Shown: positions 21,785 to 32,987 of the stretch, one piece after another | Position numbering within the stretch: position 1 is the first letter of the stretch | How the letters are laid out: each line of letters opens with the position of its first letter | Assembly: GCA_963575645.1 (NCBI GenBank) | Contig: OY754465.1 | Location: 42,062,401-42,126,400 of the forward strand | DNA length: 64,000 nucleotides | Reading direction: 5' to 3' | DNA from: Xanthostigma xanthostigma | Taxonomy: Eukaryota > Arthropoda > Insecta > Raphidioptera > Raphidiidae | Notes under the pieces: model-generated | The model's database searches: none | Told to the model about the DNA's origin: nothing | Seen by the model: only the letters and a program-made list of their open reading frames with translations | Made by a program: the position numbers and the translations under genes

Positions 21785-22908
21785 TTAAAGCAGTCACTGT
21801 GTGTGCACTTAACAAGTTTCTTTTTTTACATCTACTTTGTTACAGTCAGGGTCACCACATTAATGCACTTAAAATAGTAGCTTATGTATCTAGATTGTAA
21901 TGCAATATTTTATGTGCGAGTTGTGACATTATGGAAAAACGAGTTTTCACAAGAACTATAATTTTTTGCACATACCTCCTATAAAATAGCTGATTTTCAC
22001 GTCATAATAATGTATCTAACAGCTGTCGTATTTTGCATGTGCGACCATATTATAGCTTTTCATTTGGGTTGTTTACGAAAAGTATACGCCTACTTTGTGT
22101 CGGTTTGCTATCTCTGTTCATATTATAGAATTAAACGATAACTGACAAGTCGCTTTTGGAAATTAGTGTTGGATTGGCAAGATTGCATTTTTTTGTTTTT
22201 TTCATCTTGTTTGCGACAATGCATAAGATATTTATGAATGTTAAAAGCCACTCCCTTTAAAAAATCTTAAATTTAAAATTTGATTCAGACGTTGAACAAG
22301 CCTGTTAAATAGGCATCTGCACATACGGATGGATAGACTTCGAAAATTCATTTTTTTGGTTTTTAGAAACCATGAAACATTTAATATCTCGATTTTGATG
22401 TTATTTGCCATTCCAAGACCTTTTAACTTTTTGATCGCTCGAGGGTAAAAAATAGAATATACAATTCATACAACCCTAGACCTTACGTCTGCCTACGCGC
22501 TATGGCATATATTTTTTTATTATTGTTTTTTTATGATAAGAATAGCGGCCTTGCCAGTTTCCAGCATTTGCAAATAATTGATGTGAGGTCAATAAGGATC
22601 TGATTTTTCCGTATGTAAATAATGTGATAATCGCACAAATAATGTTGTTTCCTGTATTCAGAGTTGGCCCCGAAATTTGATGAACTTTGTGCAATTTTCT
22701 TTAACACCTGTCAAAGGTCAAAGACGTGACTATTTGATACATTTGCGATTATTTTAATATTTCTAATCAAGGCTTATTACCGATATCTATACTAACTGGA
22801 TAGATGATCCCAGTGCCTACGCGTCGAAATTACGCAGAAAGTTATCATCATCCACTATACTCGTCATTATGGCAGTGCAAGTACATTACCATTGTAACTT
22901 ATACACCA
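21785..22908. other. Intergenic DNA
   Basis: No gene. It includes the right 27-bp direct repeat (21787-21813) and a possible isolated Helitron-like 5' tip, TCTATACTAACTGG, near 22787. Confidence 0.4.
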
Positions 22909-23162
22909 CTACTCACCCGGTCCGGCTTCGCCAGAATTTGTAAGATTGCCATCGTTTTTTCGTCGACTTACGTTTCAAAATTGCTATCCACGAAAAGCGC
23001 TCTTATTTTAACGTGATAATATATAGTCTATGTCCACCCTAAAACTTCAATCCAAATAGTGGTGAAAGAATTTCTCAAATAGGTGCAGTAATTCCGGAGG
23101 TTACCCTCCACATACACACAAACTCACAAAATTAATATTCTCTCTTTATAATATTAGTATAG
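22909..23162 (-). mobile_element. Non-autonomous Helitron-like element
   Basis: On the minus strand it runs from ACTATACTAATATTATAAAG to GGCGAAGCCGGACCGGG. The terminal CTAG has decayed to GTAG. Interior shared with 5744-5974 (CATAGACTATA-like, CACGAAAAGCGCT on plus). Confidence 0.6.
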
Positions 23163-23659
23163 TTTTCAAAGCGCTAAAATTGAAAGTTAGAATAGCTGCG
23201 GCGAAAGATGAAGCCACCGCATCATAGTGACGTGAACGCATTGCGCCCGCCTTCTAGCTTGCTATTGGCTGTTTCGGAGGCGTCGAGTGTTTAGTTTTAT
23301 TCTACCGCTATAATGGTATGTCGAATTTATTCCACACGCCACTATCTGCGGGCAAGTAGGCGTTCACTAGATGACGTACCTGGCTTCAACTCTCACCGCG
23401 GGCACTATAGCACTGAACTCACTGAATGAACTTTCAATTCACCACAGCGACGTACCACAGTACCATAGATTGGTCAATCCAGTCGGTATATAAATCAGTA
23501 AAGCTCATAGTTTTCTATTTTCTGAGAATGTGGTGCGTATGAACCTTGTCAACTTCATGATTCATAGGTTATGATGGTGATGAATTACATAATTTACTTG
23601 TGTAGGTTCTCAGAAAAAAAGTATTGTTCCTTGCTGGCAAGAGTTTTAATGTGCCTAAA
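23163..23659. other. Intergenic DNA
   Basis: GC-richer than average, with no gene or repeat border recognised. Confidence 0.35.
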
Positions 23660-24169
23660 GGTGGCACTTCACATAGCTATTTGTGTTCGCTATTGGGTGT
23701 TTGTTGTATTTGGCAAAATATATGACGTTCAAGACAAACATGCAAATAGAGGCAAATACGACCATCCACCAGTCAAATAGCAAACACACAAACATTTGGC
23801 AGCAGAACGCAAGGTTCAAAATTCCAGAAATTTTAGCACTGTTTCATTGTCCCAATTCAATAGTACCTAATTGGTCCAGTTATCGCTCACAGCACAGACA
23901 CAAAAATACTGCACGTCCGTACAGGTTCACGTCGCGTGCGCTTCTGAATATGGACATTGTGTGGACGGTTTATTTGCGTATTTGCCTATTTCACTCCTTT
24001 GATGTGCCTCGAAAAACCGACAAGCGCACGGTAACGCGTATTTGGTATTGGCCTTATTTGTCAAATAGGCAAATAAGGCCAACACTTTGTAAAATAGACT
24101 GTCCACATTTGGTAATTGTTTGCCAAATGTGCCAAATACACAAATACAAATAGCCATGTGAAGTGCCGG
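23660..24169. mobile_element. TIR element family G, copy 1 (copy 2 at 53063-53572)
   Basis: The left end GGTGGCACTTCACATAGCTA and right end TAGCCATGTGAAGTGCCGG are near-inverted. The whole ~510 bp is highly similar to copy 2 29 kb away. The interior is rich in CAAATA words, and a central TGTCAAATAGGCAAATAAGG lies in both. The 156-residue frame over 23683-24153 is this repeat read through and is not a gene. Confidence 0.8.
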
Positions 24170-25389
24170 TAAATATGAAACGTTCTATATCCTGTGTGTA
24201 ACTTAACCATTTCGATGCAAAATTAGAATATTAACAGTCTTAACTATATATTGCAAGTGTATTATTTACAAACGAACCTTGATATGACAAGAAAATTAGC
24301 ATTTTAAAAACATATATAAGTTGTAAATAAAAACAAACAATTTATGAATGAAATTTCTAGTAAACGCTGACAATTAATTAACATCTAACACATTTCCTAT
24401 GATGTTTACGTCAAGTTACCATTTTTAGCGAACGACAAAAATATATACAATCTTGACTACAGTTACATAATGTGTGTATAAAATGTTATGTTCGTATCAC
24501 ACCTAAAGCCTGTTTTAGACAGAAACAGTTTTGTGCAGAAAATGAGACCTTGTCAGTATAGTGTTGCCGCTGCTAAGACGAGAAATCACGACACGAGGTT
24601 AACGTTTTTCGAAACGGGATAGAGATTATATTGACGGAATACTAGAAAGACATTCTAAAAAAAATATAGTTGTGAAACTTTTGTGATTAATGAAAATTCA
24701 AAAAAATTAATTGTAAAAAAATGTTAACTTATAGATTTTTTAAATTTTCGGTGATAAGCGATGTTACTTAAAATTGTTTTTTTTTTAATTATAACTCATG
24801 CTTCCCTTTTAAAAAATGCTATTTTGGGTCATATTCACAAAATAGCGTCAGTAAAGATAATTAAAAGCTTTAACGTATGTACGTTGTTTGTTACCTGTTT
24901 ATTTACACATTGCAGAAAACAAAGAAGATAATTTGTAACACGTAAAATTCATATAATTTTTATATACTCCAAAAAAATGTCTGGTCAGAATAGTTTGAGT
25001 TATCAGAGTTTGAAGTTAATAAATGTTTTATCTTCGTTAAATAACTGCAGTTAAACTGAATGAAAACTGTATCGAATTTGATTGAAATTGGCATTGTTTG
25101 TTGGTTAAATCGGCCATAGGAGAAATAACAGTTTTGTGTGGGTAAAACACGAATAACACAGACTTTACCATTTATACTTTTATTTGTGTCAAGGATTTTA
25201 CCTCAATTCAATTCCTTATAAACAGCAACATGCTGTTATAGATTTGTTTATATAACTGTAAAACACAACAGTATTATACTTTGTAATTCAAGACAACTTT
25301 ATTTGATGAACAATTATCATACTCTATTTATTCTATTTTTTTGTGTGTTAAGGCTGAACAAAACACGTTGCAAGTATTCTTTGTTTTTT
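24170..25389. other. Intergenic DNA
   Basis: AT-rich, with no gene or complete repeat recognised. Confidence 0.4.
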
Positions 25390-25740
25390 GGAAATCCCAA
25401 TCTGGACCCTGCACCGAATACATGGGAAAATAGATTTCGGTGAAATTATTTCGAACTAGGGGGAATGAATCAGTCATTTGATGCTGAAAAAAGTTTTCAA
25501 TACTACTTGGGTCTGAAAAACCCGGTGTCCAAAATTGCAAGCTTATCAAAAACGGCTATTTAAAGAACAACGTGCTATATAGGCACCCGTGGAGATATAT
25601 AATATGTATATTGTATGTATATATACTTACTATATTTGTATTGAAAACTTTTTTCGGCAAAAAATGACTGATTCATAACCCCCAGCTAGAATGAATTTCA
25701 CCGAAATCCATTTTCCCATGTATTTGGTACAGGGTTCTTT
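25390..25740. repeat. Inverted repeat, ~105-bp arms
   Basis: The left arm (about 25395-25505) and right arm (about 25632-25740) share ACATGGGAAAATAGATTTCG or its complement, GATTTCGGTGAAATT, ATGAATCAGTCATT and AAAAAAGTTTTCAATA, with scattered differences. The spacer is about 125 bp. Probably an old foldback or long-TIR element. Confidence 0.65.
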
Positions 25741-26738
25741 GGATAATTAGTATATTTTTATTTTACCATGGCGATGGCTTCGAAAGGCAATCCATATGCC
25801 CAGAATCGTATCCTTACTTGGTTTTTACCCATAACTTTGTTCGTGCAGTTAGTTTTTGCTATTACATGGACATTATCTTAACTTCAAATAAATTTGAATT
25901 ATCTTAGCTTTTAACAGATGAAAGGTGTCCTATACTTGCAATGTGGTTATTAATTGATAATGTATGAAGTTTCAAGAAAACCGATCCATCCGTTTTCGAG
26001 TGATGTAAGCAGGTAAACAATAATTCCGTAAACGAGTGTCCCCGTGTAGGTTTCATAAAAATATGTACTCAAAAGTTCCTAAAGAAAACGACATTACCGA
26101 CGAAGATCACCAGCTTCAATTTTGCATAGCAAAATACAATTATTTACAATATATCACGAAATTTCTAGTAGGGTCGGAATGGTTTTGAATATTTTTATGT
26201 GCTCAGAGCAGAAAAAAATCCAAATTGCAGATACAAAAAGAAGGTGTACAGCGATGACACTAACTGTCAGAAATATTATTGTGAAGTGGAAAATAATATT
26301 TATATCCCGGCTGTGTGATACGTTGGGTCGTGTGACTGTTAAAACGCGCTATCGCTCATGTAACATAAAATCACTTATTCACCTAAAATAAACGTTATTA
26401 CAACCTAGGTACATAAACTATTATTTTAAAACACACGCTATACGCTGTGCTACCGATTTACCTGTACACACTGTATGCAATATGCATATTTAAAGAGAAC
26501 TTGTGAATATATATTCAGTAATAAAATATAAAGCACCATATTGTGATGTAATAAAAAATCAGCGAATTTGCCATTATTCACGAATAAACCATACTGCGCT
26601 GTAAAATTTTATATAACTTCATCCATTTTTAATATAATATTATATTTTAGACGATATGTACAGTGTGTTTGAGATAACGTGCTAATATTGGAATCTCATG
26701 CTATTGAAACACATCCGATTTTTAATCCTTCCACGACT
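25741..26738. other. Intergenic DNA
   Basis: A stretch near 25960-26050 (AAACCGATCCATCCGTTTTC) reads like another TE body of the Helitron-derivative kind, without ends. No gene. Confidence 0.35.
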
Positions 26739-27120
26739 TGCTGAAAGTATTGTCAGATAATTTGATTTGACAATGACCTTAGTTTGTGAGCACACATATT
26801 TCTCTATAAGAAAAGCATTGTAGAATATTGAAAATCGTTCTTGCTAAAAAATAATTGACCAACTGAAACAATTTTTTAAACTGTGTGTACATGTATTTAA
26901 CATCGTTTTTAATACAATTTCTACTTTAAAACAACATTTTTCTACGATTAAAATTTAATTTGAAAAGCGATTTTTTATGTGAATCAACCATTTGTTTTTA
27001 TTTGAGGACAATTCAATATTCTGCATGACCGAGATTAGACTGTTCCTTCACATATAAACTACAATTGTATGATCAGACTTTATCTTTATCTAATCAGGTT
27101 TTTTGACAATACCCTCTGCT
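26739..27120. mobile_element. TIR element family T1, copy 2
   Basis: The left tip TTGCTGAAAGTATTGTCAGA and right tip (CAGGTTTTTTGACAATACCC then TCTGC) are inverted. The interior is colinear with 4567-5000 and 62780-63119. Confidence 0.65.
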
Positions 27121-27481
27121 AGGCTGCATTAACGTAATCATACAGCACTGTCAGAATAATTCCCTATAAAACTGTGAAAACCAAATTGAAAGCGGTCCAA
27201 TAGTTTTCAAGTTAATCGCGAACATACAGAACGGAACATTATATTGTAATAGAACTGTTTAAATTTAATTAGCCATTGTAGGACAAAAGGGTGAAAATTT
27301 GAGGGAACATTTATATATGTATGATACGCAATCTGTCAAAATTACACCTTCGTGCGATTACTATAACTTGTTAAAAAAGAGTTAAAAAACTATATATTTC
27401 ATCAGGTTTTTGCTTGTATCTCAAGAACAGTTAAAACTAGCCATGTTTTTAAGTGATAATATTATAATAAATAATAATAAC

Positions 27482-27494
27482 AATAATGCGTTTA
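27482..27494 (+). repeat. LINE 5' target-site duplication
   Basis: AATAATGCGTTTA is repeated exactly at 33130-33142, directly after the poly-A tail of the element. Confidence 0.9.
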
Positions 27495-27772
27495 GAGTCT
27501 TGTTCCGAACTTGATGTGATACGGACGTGTTTAACTATCGCGAAATAAATATACTTATTAAATACTATATATTGATTTCAATAGTTCTTAACAGTGTTAA
27601 AATTAATAATTTATATATTAGTTAATGTGCTATGTGGTCAATATCATAATGGTGAGTGTTTAATGAATCAGTAGTAGGAATAATTACAACCAAAACTTTA
27701 AAACTCATGTTTTTTATTTCTGCATTAAACAAATACATAATCTCTATAGTCGTCAAACAGCTGAAATTAACA

Positions 27773-27797
27773 GGCGCGCTCGCGCGCGTTGCGCGCT
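27773..27797 (+). other. GC-rich palindromic tract in LINE 5' UTR
   Basis: GGCGCGCTCGCGCGCGTTGC then GCGC forms strong self-complementary structure within an otherwise very AT-rich 5' UTR, about 80 nt before the ORF1 start. It may affect translation or promoter use. Confidence 0.5.
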
Positions 27798-27875
27798 ATC
27801 CGAAACAAGTACGCAAATATATAATTTATATTTAATAATTTACATAGCTAATAAACATAATCTTACATTATCAGA

Positions 27876-28925
27876 ATGAATAACCAAAACAACAATATAC
27901 CCCAGAACCAATATTCAATTACCCAACTAAATCAAACTGAAATTAAATCAAACTCAAGCAACTTACCTGATAGCGCCTCCAAAATAGCTCAGCCTCAACC
28001 TACAATCATTAACAAATCCTATTCAGATGCCATTAATCAAACAAATAAGCCAACTAAAGAACACGCAATAATCTTACCAGCGGTTGATGGTCTCGTACTC
28101 TGTGATTATATGGAAGCAGTAGCAGACAGAATACGCCCAGAAAATATTACACATGCTTTTAAAATGTCGCAGGATCGAATTGTTAACGACTTCATAAATC
28201 GCTACCCTACGCTGAATATCAGAAACAAAGCAATATCAACTAGACGACTAATTAATCCCGGATTAAAATTAATCATCTCAGGAGTGCAGCCCATAATAGA
28301 TAATAACCAAATAGAGCAAGCGCTGAAAGCACACAATATAAACCTATTATCTAGCATAACTGACATTCGTGTCTTTACGAACAACCCAAAATTACAGCAC
28401 ATAAAAACAGCCAGAAAAATCACATACATAAGTCATATCGAAAACATCCCTTATTCAATCGATATAGAAGCCGAAGGTAAAATGTATAAAATTTATCTAA
28501 CTATAGAGGAAAGTAAATGTAAATTTTGCAACTCCACCTCCCATTCAACCTCAAGATGTACAGAGAAAACTTCTTCTGAACAAACAAATACAATCCAACG
28601 TCCAGAGAAGGATAGTTCCGGATCTGAGGACACCATACAAAATCAAAATAAAATTACAGTCAACGCGATGATCCACCCTGTTCCAAATAAAATCATAAAA
28701 CCTTCCCAGACGTCACTCGCTGAAGATATGGCGGAACAAGTTGAAACAAGCACTCAACTTAAGCGCTTACATGTTACATCCTCTTCAGAAAACTCTCCTC
28801 TGCCACAGGAAGAACTCACAACGCAAGCATACTCATTTGATCTTACACCAAACACAGAAAATAAAAATAAACATAAGGAATCTTCGCCATGCCTACCAAT
28901 CTACCACTACCTAACAAGCAAATGA
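27876..28925 (+). CDS. LINE ORF1 (gag-like RNA-binding protein), 5' part
   Basis: It encodes a 349-residue protein of the retrotransposon's RNA-binding ORF1 class, which packages element RNA with ORF2. The N-terminus is Asn/Gln-rich. Residues about 70-210 form a globular region containing LKLIISGVQPIIDNN and ARKITYISH, consistent with the RRM-like/PRE_C2HC region of insect ORF1 proteins. At about residue 215-228 there is one clear zinc knuckle, CKFCNSTSHSTSRC (CX2CX4HX4C). The C-terminus is polar and disordered. The ATG at 27876 is the first long-frame start after the 5' UTR. The frame stops at a TGA overlapping the next frame by 37 nt; ORF1 proteins of this group usually continue further, so the stop probably reflects a frameshift. 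Confidence 0.85.
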   Translation: MNNQNNNIPQNQYSITQLNQTEIKSNSSNLPDSASKIAQPQPTIINKSYSDAINQTNKPTKEHAIILPAVDGLVLCDYMEAVADRIRPENITHAFKMSQDRIVNDFINRYPTLNIRNKAISTRRLINPGLKLIISGVQPIIDNNQIEQALKAHNINLLSSITDIRVFTNNPKLQHIKTARKITYISHIENIPYSIDIEAEGKMYKIYLTIEESKCKFCNSTSHSTSRCTEKTSSEQTNTIQRPEKDSSGSEDTIQNQNKITVNAMIHPVPNKIIKPSQTSLAEDMAEQVETSTQLKRLHVTSSSENSPLPQEELTTQAYSFDLTPNTENKNKHKESSPCLPIYHYLTSK

Positions 28926-29314
28926 AAGTTAAAGAACTAAATCCAAAAAAATGGAAAAAAGCAAAAAACACCTCAACAACTAACTTAGAAACTCAAATAA
29001 ACGTACTGAAACCTATTATGGACAACAAAGATAATCAATTTGTTATCTCGTACGAACAACTAATGGAACTATTGACCAACTCGAAGGACTGCACTGAAAT
29101 TATTCACTCCCTGGATAAAACTTCAAACGATCCTCAAGATATAATAGACACTCTTCAAAAGTTATACTCAGAACTGAAAAGCAAACTAGCAAAGGCCACA
29201 TTCACACGGTACATAAGAAAACTAAATCATATAAAATCGCAAGAATCAACTACGGAAGGTACAGCCACAAACACAGAAGACGACCACGAATCCAGTGAAA
29301 TTAATTTTGCTTAA
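28889..29314 (+). CDS. LINE ORF1 C-terminal part in the -1 frame
   Basis: A 141-residue frame overlaps the end of ORF1, opening with ATG at 28889 and following an upstream in-frame stop at 28874-28876. It is lysine-rich at the start (KELNPKKWKKAK) and then helical and acidic, ending SSEINFA. There is no catalytic motif. The simplest reading is that it is the C-terminus of ORF1, separated by a single-base indel; joined, ORF1 would be near 490 residues, a usual size for the group. The alternatives are a programmed -1 shift or a separately started protein. I see no canonical slippery heptamer in the overlap, which favours mutation. ORF2 begins 13 nt after its stop. Confidence 0.65.
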   Translation: MPTNLPLPNKQMKVKELNPKKWKKAKNTSTTNLETQINVLKPIMDNKDNQFVISYEQLMELLTNSKDCTEIIHSLDKTSNDPQDIIDTLQKLYSELKSKLAKATFTRYIRKLNHIKSQESTTEGTATNTEDDHESSEINFA

Positions 29315-29327
29315 TTATTTGGACAAT

Positions 29328-32300
29328 ATGTTAATAACACAATGGAATCTAAACGGACACTATAATAATTATATTGAATTCAAACAGCTCATAACAGAGT
29401 ACCAACCTAGCATTATTGCATTACAAGAAACGCATTTAAAACCCACCAATTCCGTTTCCTTAAAAGGATACTCCGCTAATAGACATGACGACCTGACAGG
29501 ACTCAGAGCTAAAGGGGGTACAATACTGTTCACCCAATCCTCACTTCACCATTCGATTATACAATTACAAACAGATCTTCAAGCAGTTGCTACGAAAATA
29601 ACAACTCACAACTTGAACTTTTCCATATGTAACGTCTACATTCCACCCGATACCAATCCCTCTGAGGAAGATCTTACAAATCTAATTAAACAGCTTCCTC
29701 ACCCCTACATTTTAGTAGGAGATTTTAATGCACATAGCGATTTATGGGGATGCACCAGCTCTAACTCCAAAGGAAAAATCATCGAGAAACTGCTAACTGA
29801 CAACTCCAATATCTGTCTTATGAATAATGGCCAAGCCACCCATATAAGTACTGCCACAGGAAATACCTCCATTATAGATCTCACCCTAGCATCCACCACC
29901 CTTGCCTCATCCCTTCAGTGGAACATTCATCTTGATACCTGTAACAGCGACCATTTCCCTATATTAATTAACATCACTGACATGTCTTCTCCTGGCCCGA
30001 CAAATAAAATCATGAACTTCAAAAAAGCTAATTGGGAATTATTTTCCACCTTAATAAAATTTGACTCTGAAATTACTAACCCTCAGGAAAGAGTACAGAA
30101 TATATATGACGTCATCTACAAAGCACAACACTCAGCCATACCCACATGCAAGATCAATTCCAAATCCGTGCCTTGGTGGATCAAAGACATCGCTGAAGCC
30201 ATTAAAATTAGGAAAAAAGCTCTGAAAATATTCTTAAAACATAAGACGACAGAATCTAAAATAAAATACAAAAAAGCTAAAGCCAAGGTCAGATATTTGA
30301 CTAAAAAGGCTAAAACTGAAAGCTGGCAATCTTATTTATCATCAATTAACATATCAGCACCTACGAAAGAAATATGGGAAAAAATTAACAGAATAAGAAA
30401 TAAAAAAAGCAAAATTGGTATACCTGCAATAATGTATAATAATAAACTAATCACCAAAGAAGAAGCAATCGCAGAGGCTTTTGCTATTCATTTTGAAAAG
30501 ATATCAAGCGACGATTCATTGGACCCTATCATAATGTCGAATAAAACAAATATGGTTAATCCGGACTTTAGTTCAGACAATCGGGAATCATACAATTCCG
30601 ATTTCTCACTTGAAGAGCTAACAGCAGCAATTGTAAAAATTAAAAAAAATACTCCAGGGCCAGATAACCTCTATCCCGAAACACTAAAGCATATTCCTTC
30701 AAATGAATTGGCATACATCTTAAAAACATTGAACATGCTTTGGCAAAACGAAGTACTACCTAGCAAGTGGAAAGTGTCGATAATAATACCTATCCCTAAA
30801 CCTGACAAAAATAGTCTGGAACTTAACAACTACCGTCCTATATCTATAACAAGCCCACTATCAAAAATCTTCGAAAGAATGGTGACCAACAGGCTACAAT
30901 GGTCCCTGGAAAATAAATCCTTAATATCAAATAACCAATATGGTTTTAGGAAGAAAAAATCGATAATAGATGTGCATATAATCTTCACAAATGAAATAAA
31001 CAATGCCTTTATCAACAAGCAACATGTTATAGCTATTTATTTCGATATATACAAAGCATTTGACCGCCTATGGAAAAATGTAATAATGCATCAAATTCAT
31101 AATTGGAACTATAGAGGACACTTACCAATTTTTATCCAAAACTTTTTGACAGATCGATCATTTCAAATAAAAATTAACAATACATTCTCAAACACTGGCA
31201 ATTTAATCAATGGCATTCCACAAGGCTCAGTAATAAGCCCCACTTTATTCCAAATAGCTATCAATTCCTTAAGTTCAATCTTCCAGCCACCCGTCCAACA
31301 CTTGCTGTACGCTGACGACCTTATAATCTATATAAGAACATCAAACCTAAAATATGCACAAAAAAAACTACAAACCGCTTTAAACAAACTGCACGAATGG
31401 GCCAACAATAATGATCTGTACTTTACTCCTGAAAAAACAGTTTGTATGAACTTTAACAGGTTAATTAAACCAACATTAAATCCAGTGCTAAAACTAAACA
31501 ACTGTGATCTAAAGTACAAATCGGAAAAACGTTTTCTAGGCCTATTATATGACCACAAACTTTCTTGGAAAGGCCATATATGCGATATTAAAGCAAAGTG
31601 CAATTTAAAATTAAATCTAATAAAAGTGTTAAGCAAACAAAATTGGGGCGCCGACAGAATAAGGCTTCTTAAAATATACAAAGCAACTGTGCTATCGGTC
31701 CTGGACTTCGGCTGCCAAATCTACAACACTGCAACTAACACACTACTAAAAAAGCTAGACTCTATCCACAACCTCGGAATTCGACTGTCATCTGGTGCAT
31801 ATCACACAAGTCCAGTTGTAAGCCTATACAGCGAAGCTGGTGAACTACCGCTAAATTTTCGAAGAAAACTATTGTGCCTCAACCTTACTCTAAACATAGC
31901 CAGTCAAGAAAATCACCCAATAAGGAACAGTATCATTACACCCCAATACCAATCACTCTACAACAAACAAAAAAGAATAAAAAAACCTTTCTATCAACAC
32001 TATGAACACCTCAATTTCGACAATATCATGATGCATATAAAGCCTACTTTTCCACCTTGGTCTAAAATAAAAATACAAGTTATCGAGACGCTTCACAATC
32101 TTAAGAAAAACGATACACATCCGATAGTTTACCAACGGGAATGTCTCGAAGTGTTAAGCAAATATCCGGACTTCATTCCAATTTACACAGATGGATCAAA
32201 AATGAACGACAACGTCTCATGCGCATACGTAATAGGCCAAAACAGTCAGAGTTACAGCCTTCCCAGCTCCTTTAGCATATTTTCGGCCGAACTTTATGCA

Positions 32301-32987
32301 ATTCTAATGGCGCTACAGGACATAAAAAGAAGAGCTCCCAACAAATATTTAATCTGCTCTGACTCCTGGAGTGCTATCAGCTCACTCAAGAAATTAGAAG
32401 AAAAAGACAACTCCTTACTATCTGAAATTCTAAACTCCGTTCTTTCATTAAGCTACCAGTTTTCTGTTTTTTTCATCTGGGTACCGGGTCATTGCGGCGT
32501 CACTGGGAATGAACGAGTTGACGAAGAGGCCAAAAATGCTATCCTCCGAAATGTTGCCCAAATACATACGAACATTCCACTTCCAGATGCCAAGAATTCC
32601 TACAAAAAAGACATAATCGAAGAATGGAAAAATATCTGGCTTAACATCACTTCTAATAAACTGAGGAAAACAAAACAGCACACAAATAAAATGACTACCT
32701 CTTCACAAACCCTAAGAAGAAATGAAACAGTTTTGACTAGGCTAAGAATCGGACATACCAACCTTACTCACTCATATATAAGGAAAAAAGAAAACCCTCC
32801 AAATTGCGAAGTCTGTGACACACCTCTTAGTGTTGAACATATTTTAATTAAATGCCCTAAATACAGAAATGAAAGAAGAAGTGTAAACTTACCTTATTCA
32901 CTCGAAGAAGTGCTGATGGACGATGATTCTAGTGTTTCAAAAGTGCTGAAGTTTTTGGACCTTACGTGCCTAAAAGACAAAATATAA
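29328..32987 (+). CDS. LINE ORF2: APE endonuclease, reverse transcriptase, RNase H
   Basis: A 1219-residue polyprotein counted from the ATG at 29328; the frame is open further upstream to a GTG at 29295. Residues 1-225 are the apurinic-type endonuclease that nicks target DNA: QWNLNGH, LQETHL, GDFNAH (near 132), IIDLTL and the catalytic SDH (near 208). The RT follows: NTPGPDNLYPE, LNNYRPIS, FDIYKAFDRLW, GIPQGSVISPTLF and the active site YADD (near 661). RNase H has the acidic set D955 (YTDGS), E988 (AELYA), D1012 (SDSWSA) and H1055 (PGHCG), then NERVDEEA. A C-terminal CX2C...HX4C zinc motif starts near 1160 (CEVC). All catalytic residues are present and no internal stop is seen, so it looks functional. 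Together with ORF1 RNA-binding protein it performs target-primed reverse transcription. Confidence 0.92.
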   Translation: MLITQWNLNGHYNNYIEFKQLITEYQPSIIALQETHLKPTNSVSLKGYSANRHDDLTGLRAKGGTILFTQSSLHHSIIQLQTDLQAVATKITTHNLNFSICNVYIPPDTNPSEEDLTNLIKQLPHPYILVGDFNAHSDLWGCTSSNSKGKIIEKLLTDNSNICLMNNGQATHISTATGNTSIIDLTLASTTLASSLQWNIHLDTCNSDHFPILINITDMSSPGPTNKIMNFKKANWELFSTLIKFDSEITNPQERVQNIYDVIYKAQHSAIPTCKINSKSVPWWIKDIAEAIKIRKKALKIFLKHKTTESKIKYKKAKAKVRYLTKKAKTESWQSYLSSINISAPTKEIWEKINRIRNKKSKIGIPAIMYNNKLITKEEAIAEAFAIHFEKISSDDSLDPIIMSNKTNMVNPDFSSDNRESYNSDFSLEELTAAIVKIKKNTPGPDNLYPETLKHIPSNELAYILKTLNMLWQNEVLPSKWKVSIIIPIPKPDKNSLELNNYRPISITSPLSKIFERMVTNRLQWSLENKSLISNNQYGFRKKKSIIDVHIIFTNEINNAFINKQHVIAIYFDIYKAFDRLWKNVIMHQIHNWNYRGHLPIFIQNFLTDRSFQIKINNTFSNTGNLINGIPQGSVISPTLFQIAINSLSSIFQPPVQHLLYADDLIIYIRTSNLKYAQKKLQTALNKLHEWANNNDLYFTPEKTVCMNFNRLIKPTLNPVLKLNNCDLKYKSEKRFLGLLYDHKLSWKGHICDIKAKCNLKLNLIKVLSKQNWGADRIRLLKIYKATVLSVLDFGCQIYNTATNTLLKKLDSIHNLGIRLSSGAYHTSPVVSLYSEAGELPLNFRRKLLCLNLTLNIASQENHPIRNSIITPQYQSLYNKQKRIKKPFYQHYEHLNFDNIMMHIKPTFPPWSKIKIQVIETLHNLKKNDTHPIVYQRECLEVLSKYPDFIPIYTDGSKMNDNVSCAYVIGQNSQSYSLPSSFSIFSAELYAILMALQDIKRRAPNKYLICSDSWSAISSLKKLEEKDNSLLSEILNSVLSLSYQFSVFFIWVPGHCGVTGNERVDEEAKNAILRNVAQIHTNIPLPDAKNSYKKDIIEEWKNIWLNITSNKLRKTKQHTNKMTTSSQTLRRNETVLTRLRIGHTNLTHSYIRKKENPPNCEVCDTPLSVEHILIKCPKYRNERRSVNLPYSLEEVLMDDDSSVSKVLKFLDLTCLKDKI

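Noticed and set aside
23683-24153. 156-residue frame as a gene
   Set aside because: It lies wholly within a TIR element that has a second copy at 53063-53572, where the frame is broken.
28877-28925. Programmed -1 ribosomal frameshift in LINE ORF1
   Set aside because: No canonical slippery heptamer found in the overlap; a simple indel explains it as well. Kept only as a question to test.
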